In this document: positions 54,178 to 64,000 of the stretch, in pieces
How the letters are laid out: the number at the start of each line of letters is the position of its first letter
Numbering within the stretch: the first letter of the stretch is position 1
From: Cyprinus carpio
Taxonomy: Eukaryota > Chordata > Actinopteri > Cypriniformes > Cyprinidae
Assembly (NCBI RefSeq): GCF_018340385.1
Contig: NC_056595.1
Location: 6,480,691-6,544,690 of the forward strand
Reading direction: 5' to 3'
Length of the DNA: 64,000 bases
Position numbers and translations under genes: made by a program
The notes under the pieces: generated by a model
What the model was told of the DNA's origin: nothing
The model's input: only the letters and a program-made list of their open reading frames with translations
Databases searched by the model: none

Positions 54178-55008
54178 ATGACAAGCAATATGACTTTCAT
54201 TAGAGATCTCAAACTCAGATACCCAAATCTTATCTTAAAATGAATTCAAACATTCTTCATCAAGTTCTTCAAAATAACATATGATTCAAGGTACACTATC
54301 CACATTCATTTTATAGTTCTATTTCCCAACCGTCAACAACTGTCTCAACTGTCTATATTTTATTTATCTTAAGGAACGTAAGGAGAAACAAGGTTGATAG
54401 TTCATTGAAAAAAAAAAAAAAAAATCCACATCATGTCTCCTGAGCTGTGATAGAGCAACCTCTAAGCAAACATTTTCTTGCCAAGTGTTGTCATGACAAA
54501 ATGTACAAATATGCATTTGCGTCCTGTAGTTATGGCAAGCGTGAGTCACTCTTTAGCCACAGTGGAGCTCCCTGTGAACACAGAAATATCTTGCTTTCCC
54601 AAACACAGACACTTTTCCAAACATAAAGACAACTCAGCCACAACTCTGTTCTCCAAGTGAAACAATTATCCACTGGGTTTAGGTAAAAATGTGAGCAATT
54701 TACCCAATTGGGACGGTTTCTTTCATAGGAACAATAACTGAAATGTGAAACCAGTAAAAAAAAAAAGTCTTCTTGCTGTGAAAAATATGTAATATGTTGG
54801 CTCAATGTAGGAGACCTAACCAACCACCCTGGATGTCAGTGACGCACAAAGCATTCCTGAGAGCCATCTCTTCGCCCCCCTCAGCCTCATGTAACACAAT
54901 ACGCCACTGGGAGCCTCTGCCAATGTGAAATCCCGCTGCAGCACCAGACCCATCTTCTTATGTTAAGTTCTGCTACTCTTAACCTACAGCAGTTCCAGAG
55001 ATCCTTAC
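54178..55008. other. unique AT-rich sequence between the 782-bp element and the candidate first exon
   Basis: An A/T-rich tract around 54408-54424; otherwise no repeat or coding signal supported. Confidence 0.45.
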
Positions 55009-55290
55009 CCAAGACCGTATGCAGTTCCTCTGAGATGTCTTCTTCAATCTTCGCCAAGAGATGCCCTTCTGGGCCTCCAGAAGCCCCAGTTCCACATCCC
55101 CCCAGTATGCCCTGGCCAGGAGCTGGAACCAAAGGCAGGACGTGTCTGATAAACAACCGTCCACCCCTGTCAGACAATCCCAGGGACAGTCTCCTATCGT
55201 GCAGGTACACCCCGCTACATCCATATGGTCTGAGCAGTCCTTGCTGGGCAGAACGCCATCGGTACACGCCCCATTCCTCTGAGTGAGCAT
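55009..55290 (-). CDS. candidate alternative first coding exon of arhgap21 (94 codons, Cys-rich)
   Basis: An open frame from ATG (55290-55288, context GCCATGC with a good purine at -3) runs 94 codons to TGG|gtaagg, a strong donor in phase 0, which is exactly what the next known exon (50007) needs. An in-frame TAG lies eight codons before the ATG, so the start would be genuine. The predicted peptide begins MLTQRNGACTDGVLPSKDCS and is rich in Cys and Trp; I recognise no domain. The stretch is GC-richer than its surroundings and is preceded on the minus strand by purine-rich GAGAG sequence like a 5'UTR. A longer frame on the same strand (54887-55384) ends in the wrong phase at this donor. It could also be an unrelated or chance frame. 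Confidence 0.4.
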
Positions 55291-55440
55291 GGCAAAGCCT
55301 GCTGGTCCCTGCTATGACTGCTTTCCTCTGCTGATCTTCTGATGATGTGATCCTTTCTCGCTCTTTGCGATCCCTCCCTCTCACTCTTGCTCTCCCTTGC
55401 TCTGCCTTAAGAGTGGGAAGTTAGAGAGCACATGCATGAG
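55291..55440 (-). promoter_or_regulatory. purine-rich 5'UTR-like sequence above the candidate first exon
   Basis: On the minus strand the 120 bases before the candidate ATG are rich in GAGAG and GGGA words (gagcaagagtgagagggaggg), with an in-frame stop shortly before the ATG. No TATA box or clear initiator was found. Weak support only. Confidence 0.25.
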
Positions 55441-55899
55441 GTTTCCATTGAGACATGGAGCATGTCAGGGAGAGAGTGAGGCAAGGAAAGAGAACGTCAG
55501 AGCACAAACCAGCATCACCGCAAGCATACACATCAGTCTGCGCTGGACAAGATGCCTTTCTCTTCTTACTTTCCATGTTTATTATTTGTTTGTTCTCCAT
55601 TGCTCAAATGCAGCTACTGTACAGCCTGTCTCAAATGTAACTCTAACTCTAAGAATTTGGTATGTAATTCATCCATCATTATTTGTACAACAGAACATGA
55701 ATGATAGTCCCGCTGTGACTTAGCTACATCACCATGTTACACTTTTGCATAATGGCTGCCTACTAGCTGCTTTGGCTCTTCCTAAAATAACAGTTGATTA
55801 AGATCGATTGATTGATTGCTATGTCAAGGACATGTTTTTTTTTTTTTTTTGTAAATGAGCATACTAATAGCACTTTAAGATTGTCTTTTTAGGTGCAAG

Positions 55900-56073
55900 A
55901 AACCTTGACCAACATTATAAGTGGACTTGAGTAAAAATTTTGAGTGAATAGCAGTGTAACCATTCTTCAAAATAACTCAATTTATGTTCCAAGACATGTC
56001 ATAAAAGTTTGGTATGACATGATGGGGTATGTAAATTACAAAATTTCATTTTTGGTTGAACTATCCCTTTAAA
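55900..56073 (-). repeat. copy of the TTAAAGGGAYAGTTCACC repeat
   Basis: The minus strand from 56073 reads tttaaagggatagttcaacc then aaaaatgaaattttg, continuing through tacatacccc and catgtcttggaac, like the copy at 60222. Confidence 0.55.
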
Positions 56074-59000
56074 CCAGAGATTGCTTTCCTACAGACCACA
56101 GGGTCATGTTTAATACAGTAGTGAGTGTCTCTCTGTTCATCTTCCCCTGGAGTATTATGAAATATGAGCACTCAGTGCCACGAGAACGGCTCACGTGGCC
56201 TCCAGCAGACACTCAGAGTTGCATTATTTTAGACCTGCTCCCCACAGAGGACAATCCTGGCTAGATAGCACTCAAACAATTGCAATGATAGATAAGCATC
56301 CCAGCATTAAAACTTTGTACCAAAATCACATACAGAGCAAACAAAACACATCTATATTAAGCTGCACTTCCTCTGAGAATTAATAATTCATTGCATAAAT
56401 CACATGCACAAATACTTTCCATATCCCATAAGCATGTTCTGGGCTATTTTGTGCAAAACACACAGAGAGCCTTCAGAAATGTGAAAACAGGAAACCAATG
56501 ATGGCATGCTCGTCTTCATTCCTCTACACTGGCATGGCATCTCATTACCACACACATTCCTTTCGACAAGCACTCACACTATTGCGTATGGAAAACATAT
56601 TACAAAAATAACTCATCCAGCCATCTGAGGCGTCCTTGTTTGTGAGGAGCAGAGTCAAAGAGGGCACTGTGTGATCCCCGCTGAATATACCAGCCCAAAA
56701 AAGAAGGCATGCTGTGGTATTGGTTGGTGTTCATTCCCAGTGGGTTTCACTCCACACAAAAAGCATTCCAGTTCAACTACATATGTGTCTAAAAAGAGAG
56801 TGGTCATAGTTCAAAATCCATTTTAATGTGGGTGACGTTAAGAATTAAAACATGTTTGGATAAGTACTGAAAGTTCATGTCATTTATGACACATCATAAG
56901 AAGTCCACATAAATAAAAATGTATTCCATCTGGTTGAAGCCATAGACTGTGATTTCATGGAGGTTATTTCATAGAAATAGAGGGGGAAAAAACTACCTTC
57001 TGCCAAAAAAGAGGTCATCACAACATCTTAGAATCTTGCTTTGCTGTGATGTCACTTATAATATTGGTCAAGGTTTCTTACACCAAAAATGTAATTACAT
57101 TATCTAACAAAAATATAAAATAAACAGCATTTAATAAAAAAAAAAGTTAGAATACACTCGTCGAGCAAATTTTTTCACAAAAAGGAATTTGTAAGGTTTT
57201 AAATTAATTAAAAGCATAGATATATGTGACACAAATGTCTGAACAAACAATGATCTTTTGAATCACTTAAATGCAAGTGTGAACAGTCAGTCCTAAAGAC
57301 TTTATTTGAAAAAGAAACCAAATTATGTAAATGTGAACACAATTAAAGCTTCTTTGGGCCACTGTGTATTTTCATTCCATCAGCAACAGATAGCCACTTC
57401 TGTGAATATGTAACTGAACGGATTTCATTTGAAGTCTTAAACACATTTAAAACTCGCAGGCTTGTAAAGTAGATTGTGGATAGTTCAATTAAAGAGATAG
57501 TTTACCCCAAACATCTATATTCTGTCATCATTTACTCATCCTTATTTCATTCTAAACCCTACTGCTCATCTGTGAAACACAAATGAAGGTGTTTTTTAAT
57601 TATTAAATATCAAATATACCACATCTAATATGTTAGTTGGAAAGCCAACAAGGCTAACACAAACCAGGGAGTCAACAATAGTTGGTGCATTTCAACAATT
57701 AAAAGGATAAAAGCATGTTTGCATACTATTTCAAAGACTCACAAGCATCCACTTCAAAGAAACCACAATACACTGCACATCCTTTGAAATCCTGAGTGTT
57801 ACAGCCTTGTGGCATCACAGGTGTGCCACTTCAATAGACCTGTTGACCTTTCAGCGTTATAGACTGACATGTCGTTCCAAATCCATATGCCCTTTTTTTT
57901 CTGTGAACAGGAGATGTTTAGCAGAATGTTCACACAGCTCTTTTACATAAAATGAAATCACAGTGTTTTTGAAACGTAAAACTCCAAAAGGAGCTAAAAA
58001 AAAGTGTTCCACATGACTTGTGCACTATATTCCAGTCTTTTGAAGAAACAAGTCTTTGTTGTTAACTACTGATGTCTTCTGTAATAGATGCTAGCAGCAC
58101 AAAACTGAGGCAATTCAAAAGTAGATGTTACATCAGAGCAGGTGACAGCACTGAACTAAATCATCTTCAGACAGCAGTGTTTCATTAAAGCGGCGTTTCA
58201 TTAAGCAGGTGAGTGTTCTAACCACAGAATCTGCCTGTAAAATTAACAACAGTTTAAACATCCCTCTGAGCTATTGTCTGCCCGCTACCTTTCTTAACTT
58301 GTAGCAGGAAGTCTCTACTATTTACAGAACATATACAAAATACAAACTGAAATAGAGACATCACTAAACTTTTGACAATAGTAATGGCTTTTCTGATCAG
58401 CTGAACGTGGCATTGGGCACAAAACAAAAAAGTACCATTGTGGGAGAGACAGGGGCAGCATGGAACACATTTTCTTTAAACATCTATAACTCAATACTTT
58501 AGATAAAATACATAGCTTCGGATCAAAGTATGTGCCACCACAGTACAATTTTGTAGTGGGGGTTCCCTTGGTTTTTAAGGTTTTGTTTTTTTTTTTGTTT
58601 TTTTTTCTGATATACGGTCTCCTCAAACCCTCATGTCACAGCTGAGAGCAGCTTTGCCAGGGTATTGTGGGTAAATGTATTAGCAGACTCCAGGCCAAGC
58701 AAAACATGCCGTAACCATGGCAGGGAAAGAGTATTGGCATTGTTATTTGCAGTCGTGTTTTTTTTTTTTTTTTTTTTTTTTCCTTTATTGCTAGGTAAAC
58801 TAAAACCAAATTAGTGGTAAAGAGGTCATCCTAAGGGGAAAAAGTGAGCCAGCTTGTGGATTTGGACTTTTAGTCGTGGACCAAGAGCCAAATACAAACA
58901 CATGGCTTTCACTTTACCTTGGTTGAGAACAAGTGAAAAAAAGAAAAAAAAAATCAGTTTCATATTTCGCCCGGCTATCAAATACATAAAATACTATATT

Positions 59001-60221
59001 TACAGTGAATAAAATATAATTAATCCAAAATGTATTTTTATTTTAGTCAAAAAAATAATATAGTCAAAAACAACTTAAATTCAAAATGTAATTTCTTACT
59101 TCTTATGATTCATCCCACAGACAAAAAAAATAAAATAAAATCAGTGAATCTTACAAAAAAATATATATATTTTAGTCAATATCCCACAATAATAAGAACA
59201 AATCTAAAATGGAAATTTTATGTATTATTTATTTTGATTTTGAGGTGACCTATAATTATTAATTTAAATAAAAAGCTTTCTATATAGTTTCTATAGTCTA
59301 AATCTTTGCAAACCATTGAAGTTTATTTATTCAAATCCTGGTGCCTAAGATTTATTGGCTGATTATTAAGGTTGATTTGTGTGACAAAAGGAACAAGGGC
59401 AATGCAAAAGGGATGGAGTGGATCGGCAGCAAGAGATTAGAGCCACAAGACGACACAAAAGAGCCTGGGGAACCCTGGGCATTCTTACCAGAGCGAGGCA
59501 GAGAAAAGATTAGGCTCTATTCAGGAGGCCTGAGACTCATCCAGAGGGTATATTTAATCTGGGCAGCCTGCATTTGAAGAAAATCACAGCGAGACCCCTT
59601 ATATAGCCCCCTGACCATATGAAGTTCAGTAATATGCCAGCTTTGCCCAGAAAAAACCCTGCCTCCTGACCTGGTGCCACTGGCACACTCCAGTACACTA
59701 TGCAGGAAGTAAGATAGCATGAACAGACGGGCCATTATGTGTAATAGTGACTTGTATTACTTATTTCCGAGAGGTAGGCATTTGTTGGAAAGTCATTCCC
59801 AAGGGTAGAGGGATATTTTGGCATTTCTGGTCATGAGGAAAGCCGTTCTAAACTGTTTGTGTGGTTGAAATTTGGCAAATAGTATGCTTAGGACAGAGTT
59901 GTATATGCTCTGTTAGCCTAGCGCTGAGCATGACTGAAATGAGAAGGTTTAGTCATACTGGTTTTCCCCGTTCACATGAGGAAAAGAAAACAATTTGCTA
60001 AAATCTTAGTCTACAGACCAAACATAAACATAACTTGTTGAGGAGTCAGTGAGTCACACCTATAGACTGTTTTGGTAAAAAAAAAAAAAGAAGAAGAAGA
60101 AAAAAGAAATGAACACGACCACCTTTCAAAAATATTTCATAACATCAAATGTGAGTCACACTCCAAATCTTAGAGAAGTTCAGTGTTTTTTACCCATAAC
60201 TAGAAACCACAGGAAAAAGTT
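56074..60221. other. intergenic sequence, no gene established
   Basis: Largely unique-looking sequence. 58250-58720 on the minus strand resembles a 3'UTR (TTTGTATATGTTCTGTAAATAG-like words) preceded by a short open frame ending at 58637; see findings. Poly-T/A tracts lie at 58582-58612 and 58759-58781. No host exon can be supported. Confidence 0.4.
57487..57650 (+). repeat. copy of the TTAAAGGGAYAGTTCACC repeat
   Basis: Reads ttaaagagatagtttacccc, then tattctgtcatcatttactcatcctt and gaaacacaaatgaaggtgtt. Diverged but in the same word order as the copy at 60222. Confidence 0.6.
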
Positions 60222-61070
60222 AAAGGGATAGTTCACCAAAAAATGAAAATTATGTCTTTAATTACTCACCCTCATGTTGTTCCAAACCAATAAGACCTTT
60301 GTTCATTTTCGGAACACAAATTAAGATATTTTTTATGAGATCTGAGAGCTTTCTGACTAGGGTTGGGTATCATTTGAATTTAATCGATTCCGATTCTGAT
60401 TCTGCTTATCGAGGCAGTGTGTTTATTAGGCTGTTGTCTCTTTAAGCAAAAATACTGTACTTGTGTATTTTCTTTCTCATCTGTTTACATTCACGTAAGA
60501 CAAAAATGGCTGTGTACATCAGTATATCAAAAATGATATACTGATGTAGTTTTCTGTATATTGGTCAACATATGAAAGTCGTCAATTTCGGCTCGGAACA
60601 ACCTTTTCTATAGTGGAAATACATGGAACGGTCTGAGAACGGACACAAACCGGGAACCTGCAGCGCGACCACCGACCGCTGCTCTCTGTGCACGCACTTG
60701 CGCTTCATGTGCACTGCACACAAACAGAGCACAAATTCTTTCCGTTCCTGCACTTTATTGTTTTTAATCAAATTGAAATGCGAATGCAGGAATCGTTAAG
60801 CAGAATCGAAATGCACGCGTCTTATCGAATACCCGGTTCTTGGAAATTTAGAATTGGTTCTAAAATGGAACCGGTTTTCGATACACAACCCTATTTCTGA
60901 CCCTCCATAGAAAGCAAGGTACAGTAACTACCACAGTAGGTTAGTAAGGGCATCATTAAAATAGTCCATGTGACGTAAGCGGTTCAACCAAAATATTATG
61001 AATCTATGATTATACTTTTTGTGTGGGAAAAAAAAAAAAAAAAAACACATCTACCATCTACCGCCATTAT
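60222..61070 (+). repeat. interspersed repeat of the TTAAAGGGATAGTTCACC family, split by a hAT MITE
   Basis: Starts ttaaagggatagttcaccaa and continues ttactcaccctcatgttgttcc, ggaacacaaattaagatatt and gagagctttctgac. After the inserted element it resumes with ccctccatagaaagcaaggt, aaaatagtccatgtgacgt and ggttcaaccaaaatattatg. The two parts are contiguous in undisrupted copies known from cyprinid DNA. Confidence 0.7.
60358..60893. mobile_element. 536-bp hAT-type non-autonomous element with perfect 8-bp TSD
   Basis: The ends tagggttgggtatc and gatacacaaccctatttc are inverted repeats (13 of 14). The flanking octamers tttctgac at 60350-60357 and 60894-60901 are identical, the 8-bp target duplication expected of hAT. 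Further inside, gattccgattctgattctgct and gaattggttctaaaatggaacc show weak symmetry. No transposase is encoded. Confidence 0.85.
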
Positions 61071-61499
61071 GGAGAGTACCACAACACATTTTTAGAGCAT
61101 TGTACTTGTGTTGCAAGTTAATTTTGAATGATTTGGTTAAGTTTAATTTTGTGACATTATTCATAAAACACTATGGGCCAGATTTACTAATCCCAGCGCA
61201 ATTTCAAAAAAGCAGTAATGGGAGTGGACATTTCTGCATGTGATATACTAACAATGTGCAAATTAAAGAATAGACACAGCCAGATCATTTCCATAATGAT
61301 CAACACAATCTACCAAGAACAGTGCAAATTAGCATCTGCTTTAAGACAGATTTAAATGCAGATGTGTAATTACAAATTCTTTGTATTTAAATACATGATG
61401 TTCAAGTTTCAATAAAAAAGACACTTTACCATAAATGCTAAATGCTCCAAGTGAAAGAGCTTGTGTTTATGACTGCCTAGGCAAAAGGCTTTTCATTTC
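61071..61499. other. AT-rich flank upstream of the L1 ORF1 fragment
   Basis: About 430 bp with no supported gene; probably diverged 5' LINE sequence or unique DNA. An A-run lies at 61028-61045 just before it. Confidence 0.4.
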
Positions 61500-61736
61500 A
61501 AAAGAGATACAGTGCAGATTTATCCGGACCTGACATCTGGAACAGTGAAAAAGAGACAAGACTTTAATGTCGTCAGGGACAAATGCAAGAAAAGGAACAA
61601 AAGGTGCGGCTTCAAGTTTCCAACAAAACTCATTGTGACATTTGGAGAGGAGATTAAGACATTTGAAAGCCCATCCAAAGTGGACAAGTTCCTGATGGCC
61701 AAAGTTCCAAATTGGAATTCACCTGGAGAAGATTAA
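61500..61736 (+). pseudogene. L1-type LINE ORF1 C-terminal fragment
   Basis: The frame begins MQIYPDLTSGTVKKRQDFNV and continues RDKCKKRNKRCGFKFPTKL, TFGEEIKTFESP and a stop. This is the C-terminal domain of L1 ORF1p (pattern xYPDLSxxTxxKRRxFxxVRxxC...YxFxFPAxLxVTxxGxxxxFxSPxEV). The N-terminal coiled coil is not visible upstream, so the copy is 5'-truncated or decayed. Confidence 0.75.
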
Positions 61737-61897
61737 TGGTGTGAGCATAGAGATGCTTGCGTGTCAATGTTAAAGATGACATCCTTTCAAAGATTGTATT
61801 CAGAATGAGAGACTTGCCTTTTTAATGAGGAGTCGACTGTTAAAAATTAGGTGGCTATTGTAAGTGGTGGGACAGTGGGAGGTGGGTATGTTTTATA

Positions 61898-63481
61898 CAG
61901 GTCCTTCTCAAAAAATTAGCATATTGTGAAAAAGTTCATTATTTTCCATAATGTAATGATAAAAATTAAACTTTCATATATTTTAGATTCATTGCACACC
62001 AACTGAAATATTTCAGGTCTTTTATTGTTTTAATACTGATGATTTTGGCATACAGCTCATGAAAACCCAAAATTCCTATCTCAAAAAATGTGCATATTTC
62101 ATCTGACCAATAAAAGAAAAGTGTTTTTAATACAAAAAAAAGTCAACCTTCAAATAATTATGTTCAGTTATGCACTCAATACTTGGTCGGGAATCCTTTT
62201 GCAGAAATGACTGCTTCAATGCGGCGTGGCATGGAGGCAATCAGCCTGTGGCACTGCTGAGGTGTTATGGAGGCCCAGGATGCTTCGATAGCGGCCTTAA
62301 GCTCATCCAGAGTGTTGGGTCTTGCGTCTCTCAACTTTTCTCTTCACAATATCCCACAGATTCTCTATGGGGTTCAGGTCAGGAGAGTTGGCAGGCCAAT
62401 TGAGCACAGTAATACCATGGTCAGTAAACCATTTACCAGTGGTTTTGGCACTGTGAGCAGGTGCCAGGTCGTGCTGAAAAACGAAATCTTCATCTCCATA
62501 AAGCTTTTCAGCAGATGGAAGCATGAAGTGCTCCAAAATCTCCTGATAGCTAGCTGCATTGACCCTGCCCTTGATAAAAACACAGTGGACCAACACCAGC
62601 AGCTGACATGGCACCCCAGACCATCACTGACTGTGGGTACTTGACACTGGACTTCAGGCATTTTGGCATTTCCTTCTCCCCAGTCTTCCTCCAGACTCTG
62701 GCACCTTGATTTCCGAATGACATGCAAAATTTGCTTTCATCCGAAAAAAGTACTTGTACTTGTTGACCACTGAGCAACAGTCCAGTGCTGCTTCTCTGTA
62801 GCCCAGGTCAGGCGCTTCTGCCGCTGTTTCTGGTTCAAAAGCACACGCCTGTGCACGGTGGCTCTGGATGTTTCTACTCCAGACTCAGTCCACTGCTTCC
62901 GCAGGTCCCCCAAGGTCTGGAATCAGTCCTTCTCCACAATCTTCCTCAGGGTCCGGTCACCTCTTCTCGTTGTGCAGCGTTTTTTGCCACACTTTTTCCT
63001 TCCCACAGACTTCCCACTGAGGTGCCTTGATACAGCACTCTGGGAACAGCCTATTCGTTCAGAAATTTCTTTCTGTGTCTTACCCTCTCGCTTGAGGGTG
63101 TGTCAATGATGTGAGTCTGGACAGCAGTCAGGTCAGCAGTCTTACCCATGTTTGCGGTTTTTTGAGTAATGAACCAGGCTGGGAGCTTTTTAAAAGCCTC
63201 AGGAATCTTTTGCAGGTGTTTAGAGTTAATTAATTGATTCAGATGATTAGGTTAATAGCTCGTTTAGAGAACCTTTTCATGATATGCTAATTTTTTGAGA
63301 TAGGAATTTTGGGTTTTCATGAGCTGTATGCCAAAATCATTAGTATTAAAACAATAAAAGACCTGAAATATTTCAGTTGGTGTGCAATGAATCTAAAATA
63401 TATGAAAGTTTAATTTTTATCATTACATTATGGAAAATAATGAACTTTTTCACAATATGCTAATTTTTTGAGAAGGACCTG
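61898..63481 (-). mobile_element. Tc1-family DNA transposon with about 207-bp IR/DR termini
   Basis: The outer ends caggtccttctcaaaaaatt and its reverse complement are flanked by TA (61896-61897 and 63482-63483), the Tc1/mariner target duplication. The inverted repeats run about 61898-62104 and 63275-63481. Each contains a second copy of the outer motif (ctcaaaaaatgtgcatattt at about 62080 and its counterpart at about 63280), i.e. the IR/DR arrangement of Sleeping Beauty-like elements. Total length 1,584 bp, and the arms are well preserved. Confidence 0.93.
62176..63149 (-). pseudogene. Tc1 transposase pseudogene
   Basis: The minus-strand start MGKTADLTAVQ at 63149 is followed by a helix-turn-helix region (EISERIGCSQSAVSRHLSGK) and a basic linker. 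The DDE domain shows VLFSDESKF (first Asp), FVFQHDLAPAHSAK (second Asp) and WPANSPDLNPIENLW (Glu). Normal full length is about 340 residues. The frame is broken: a frameshift soon after the start, an in-frame TGA after IVEKD, a further shift between the HTH and DDE parts, and another after KRKVERRKTQ before the true C-terminus ending FPTKY at 62176. Not functional. Confidence 0.88.
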
Positions 63482-63659
63482 TAGATAGCCCTTTGGATGC
63501 ATCAGTGGAAGGGGAGGGGAAAAGGGATAATGTACTGTATGAGTGACCTTAGGGTCTTGTTGAAGTGTAAAAATTGAAATGAAGGTCCAAATGCTTGTGT
63601 TTTTGGTATGGTACAGTTTTTCAATTAATATATTATTTTCTGTTTTTATATAAATGTCA

Positions 63660-64000
63660 GGTGATATTAATGGTAAAGATCAGGTAATATTAGACTCATA
63701 AGTTGGAATATTAGGGGAAGCATGGAAAGGTGCTCTCACATCTTAAATCCCTAAAAACAGATATAGGTTTTTATCCAAGAAACACATGTAAAGAAGGGAA
63801 GTGAGAATAGATTAAAAGTTAGCTGGATTGCACAAATTTACTAACAAGGCTAGGGGTGTGGCCATTCTGATAAGGAAGAATGTACCGTTTGTTCACCAAG
63901 AAACTATTTCTGATCAACAGGGTAGATACATTATTGTGTTAGGTTCTATAAATTCTATAAAAAAGAAACAATAATGTACGTTATGTGGAAAATAATGTTT
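63660..64000 (+). pseudogene. L1-type LINE ORF2 N-terminus (endonuclease), runs off window
   Basis: The plus strand reads SWNIRGSMERCSHIL, then FIQETHVKKGSENRLK, GVAILIRKNVPFVHQETISD and QQGRYIIVLGSI, matching the apurinic-like endonuclease of L1 ORF2 (SWNVxGL, QETH, RGVAILI, GRYIIV). The His and Glu catalytic neighbourhoods are present, but stop codons interrupt the frame (after HILNP and near the QIY/QG stretch). It continues beyond the window. Confidence 0.78.

Noticed and set aside
54887..55384. 165-codon minus-strand open frame over the candidate first exon
   Set aside because: It is in a different frame from the 94-codon candidate, and at the gtaagg donor it would be in phase 1, incompatible with the next exon. 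No recognisable domain.

Overview
This is vertebrate nuclear DNA, almost certainly from a teleost and most likely a cyprinid (carp, goldfish or zebrafish group). The evidence is one large intron-rich gene with canonical GT/AG splice sites, an AT-rich background, and a fish repeat load: DIRS-type tyrosine-recombinase retrotransposons, Tc1 and hAT elements, L1 and L2-like LINEs, a tRNA-derived SINE resembling HAmo of cyprinids, and long GATA, TA and GT microsatellites. There are no bacterial operons and no CRISPR arrays.

The single host gene I can support is arhgap21, on the minus strand from about 50.0 kb (or 55.3 kb with a candidate first exon) down to the stop codon at 8.2 kb. I reconstructed 24 coding exons from splice sites, reading phase and similarity to the ARHGAP21 family. 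Their lengths chain without a phase break into 1,932 codons plus stop, close to the roughly 1,957 residues of human ARHGAP21 once a short N-terminal exon is added. Domain order is PDZ (exons at 50.0-32.6 kb), a long disordered exon (25.4-23.4 kb), PH (19.2-18.2 kb), RhoGAP with its arginine finger (16.2-14.0 kb), and a long disordered C-terminal exon (9.8-8.2 kb). A 24-bp microexon (FSRDITAL) and several sequence signatures favour ARHGAP21 over its paralogue ARHGAP23. The teleost co-orthologue (a or b) cannot be decided here.

Layout: 0.2-5.7 kb holds two adjacent decayed DIRS-like elements of different families, both minus strand. 5.7-8.2 kb is AT-rich sequence including the 3'UTR. 8.2-50.0 kb is the gene, its introns carrying a LINE tail inside a GATA microsatellite (22.5-23.3 kb), a SINE (26.7-27.0 kb), palindromic DNA repeats (30.5 and 40.3 kb), LINE fragments (34.3, 38.9 and 48.1 kb) and several MITEs. 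50-58 kb contains a 782-bp element with perfect 19-bp inverted termini and a candidate alternative first exon at 55.0-55.4 kb. 58-64 kb is intergenic and holds nested transposons: a hAT-type MITE with a perfect 8-bp target duplication, and a Tc1 element inserted between ORF1 and ORF2 of an L1-type LINE that runs off the window.

I found no convincing undescribed multi-gene system. The observations most worth checking are the phase-compatible cysteine-rich first exon, the microexon cassette, the LINE nested in a GATA array, and four CTCF-like cores in convergent orientation within the gene.
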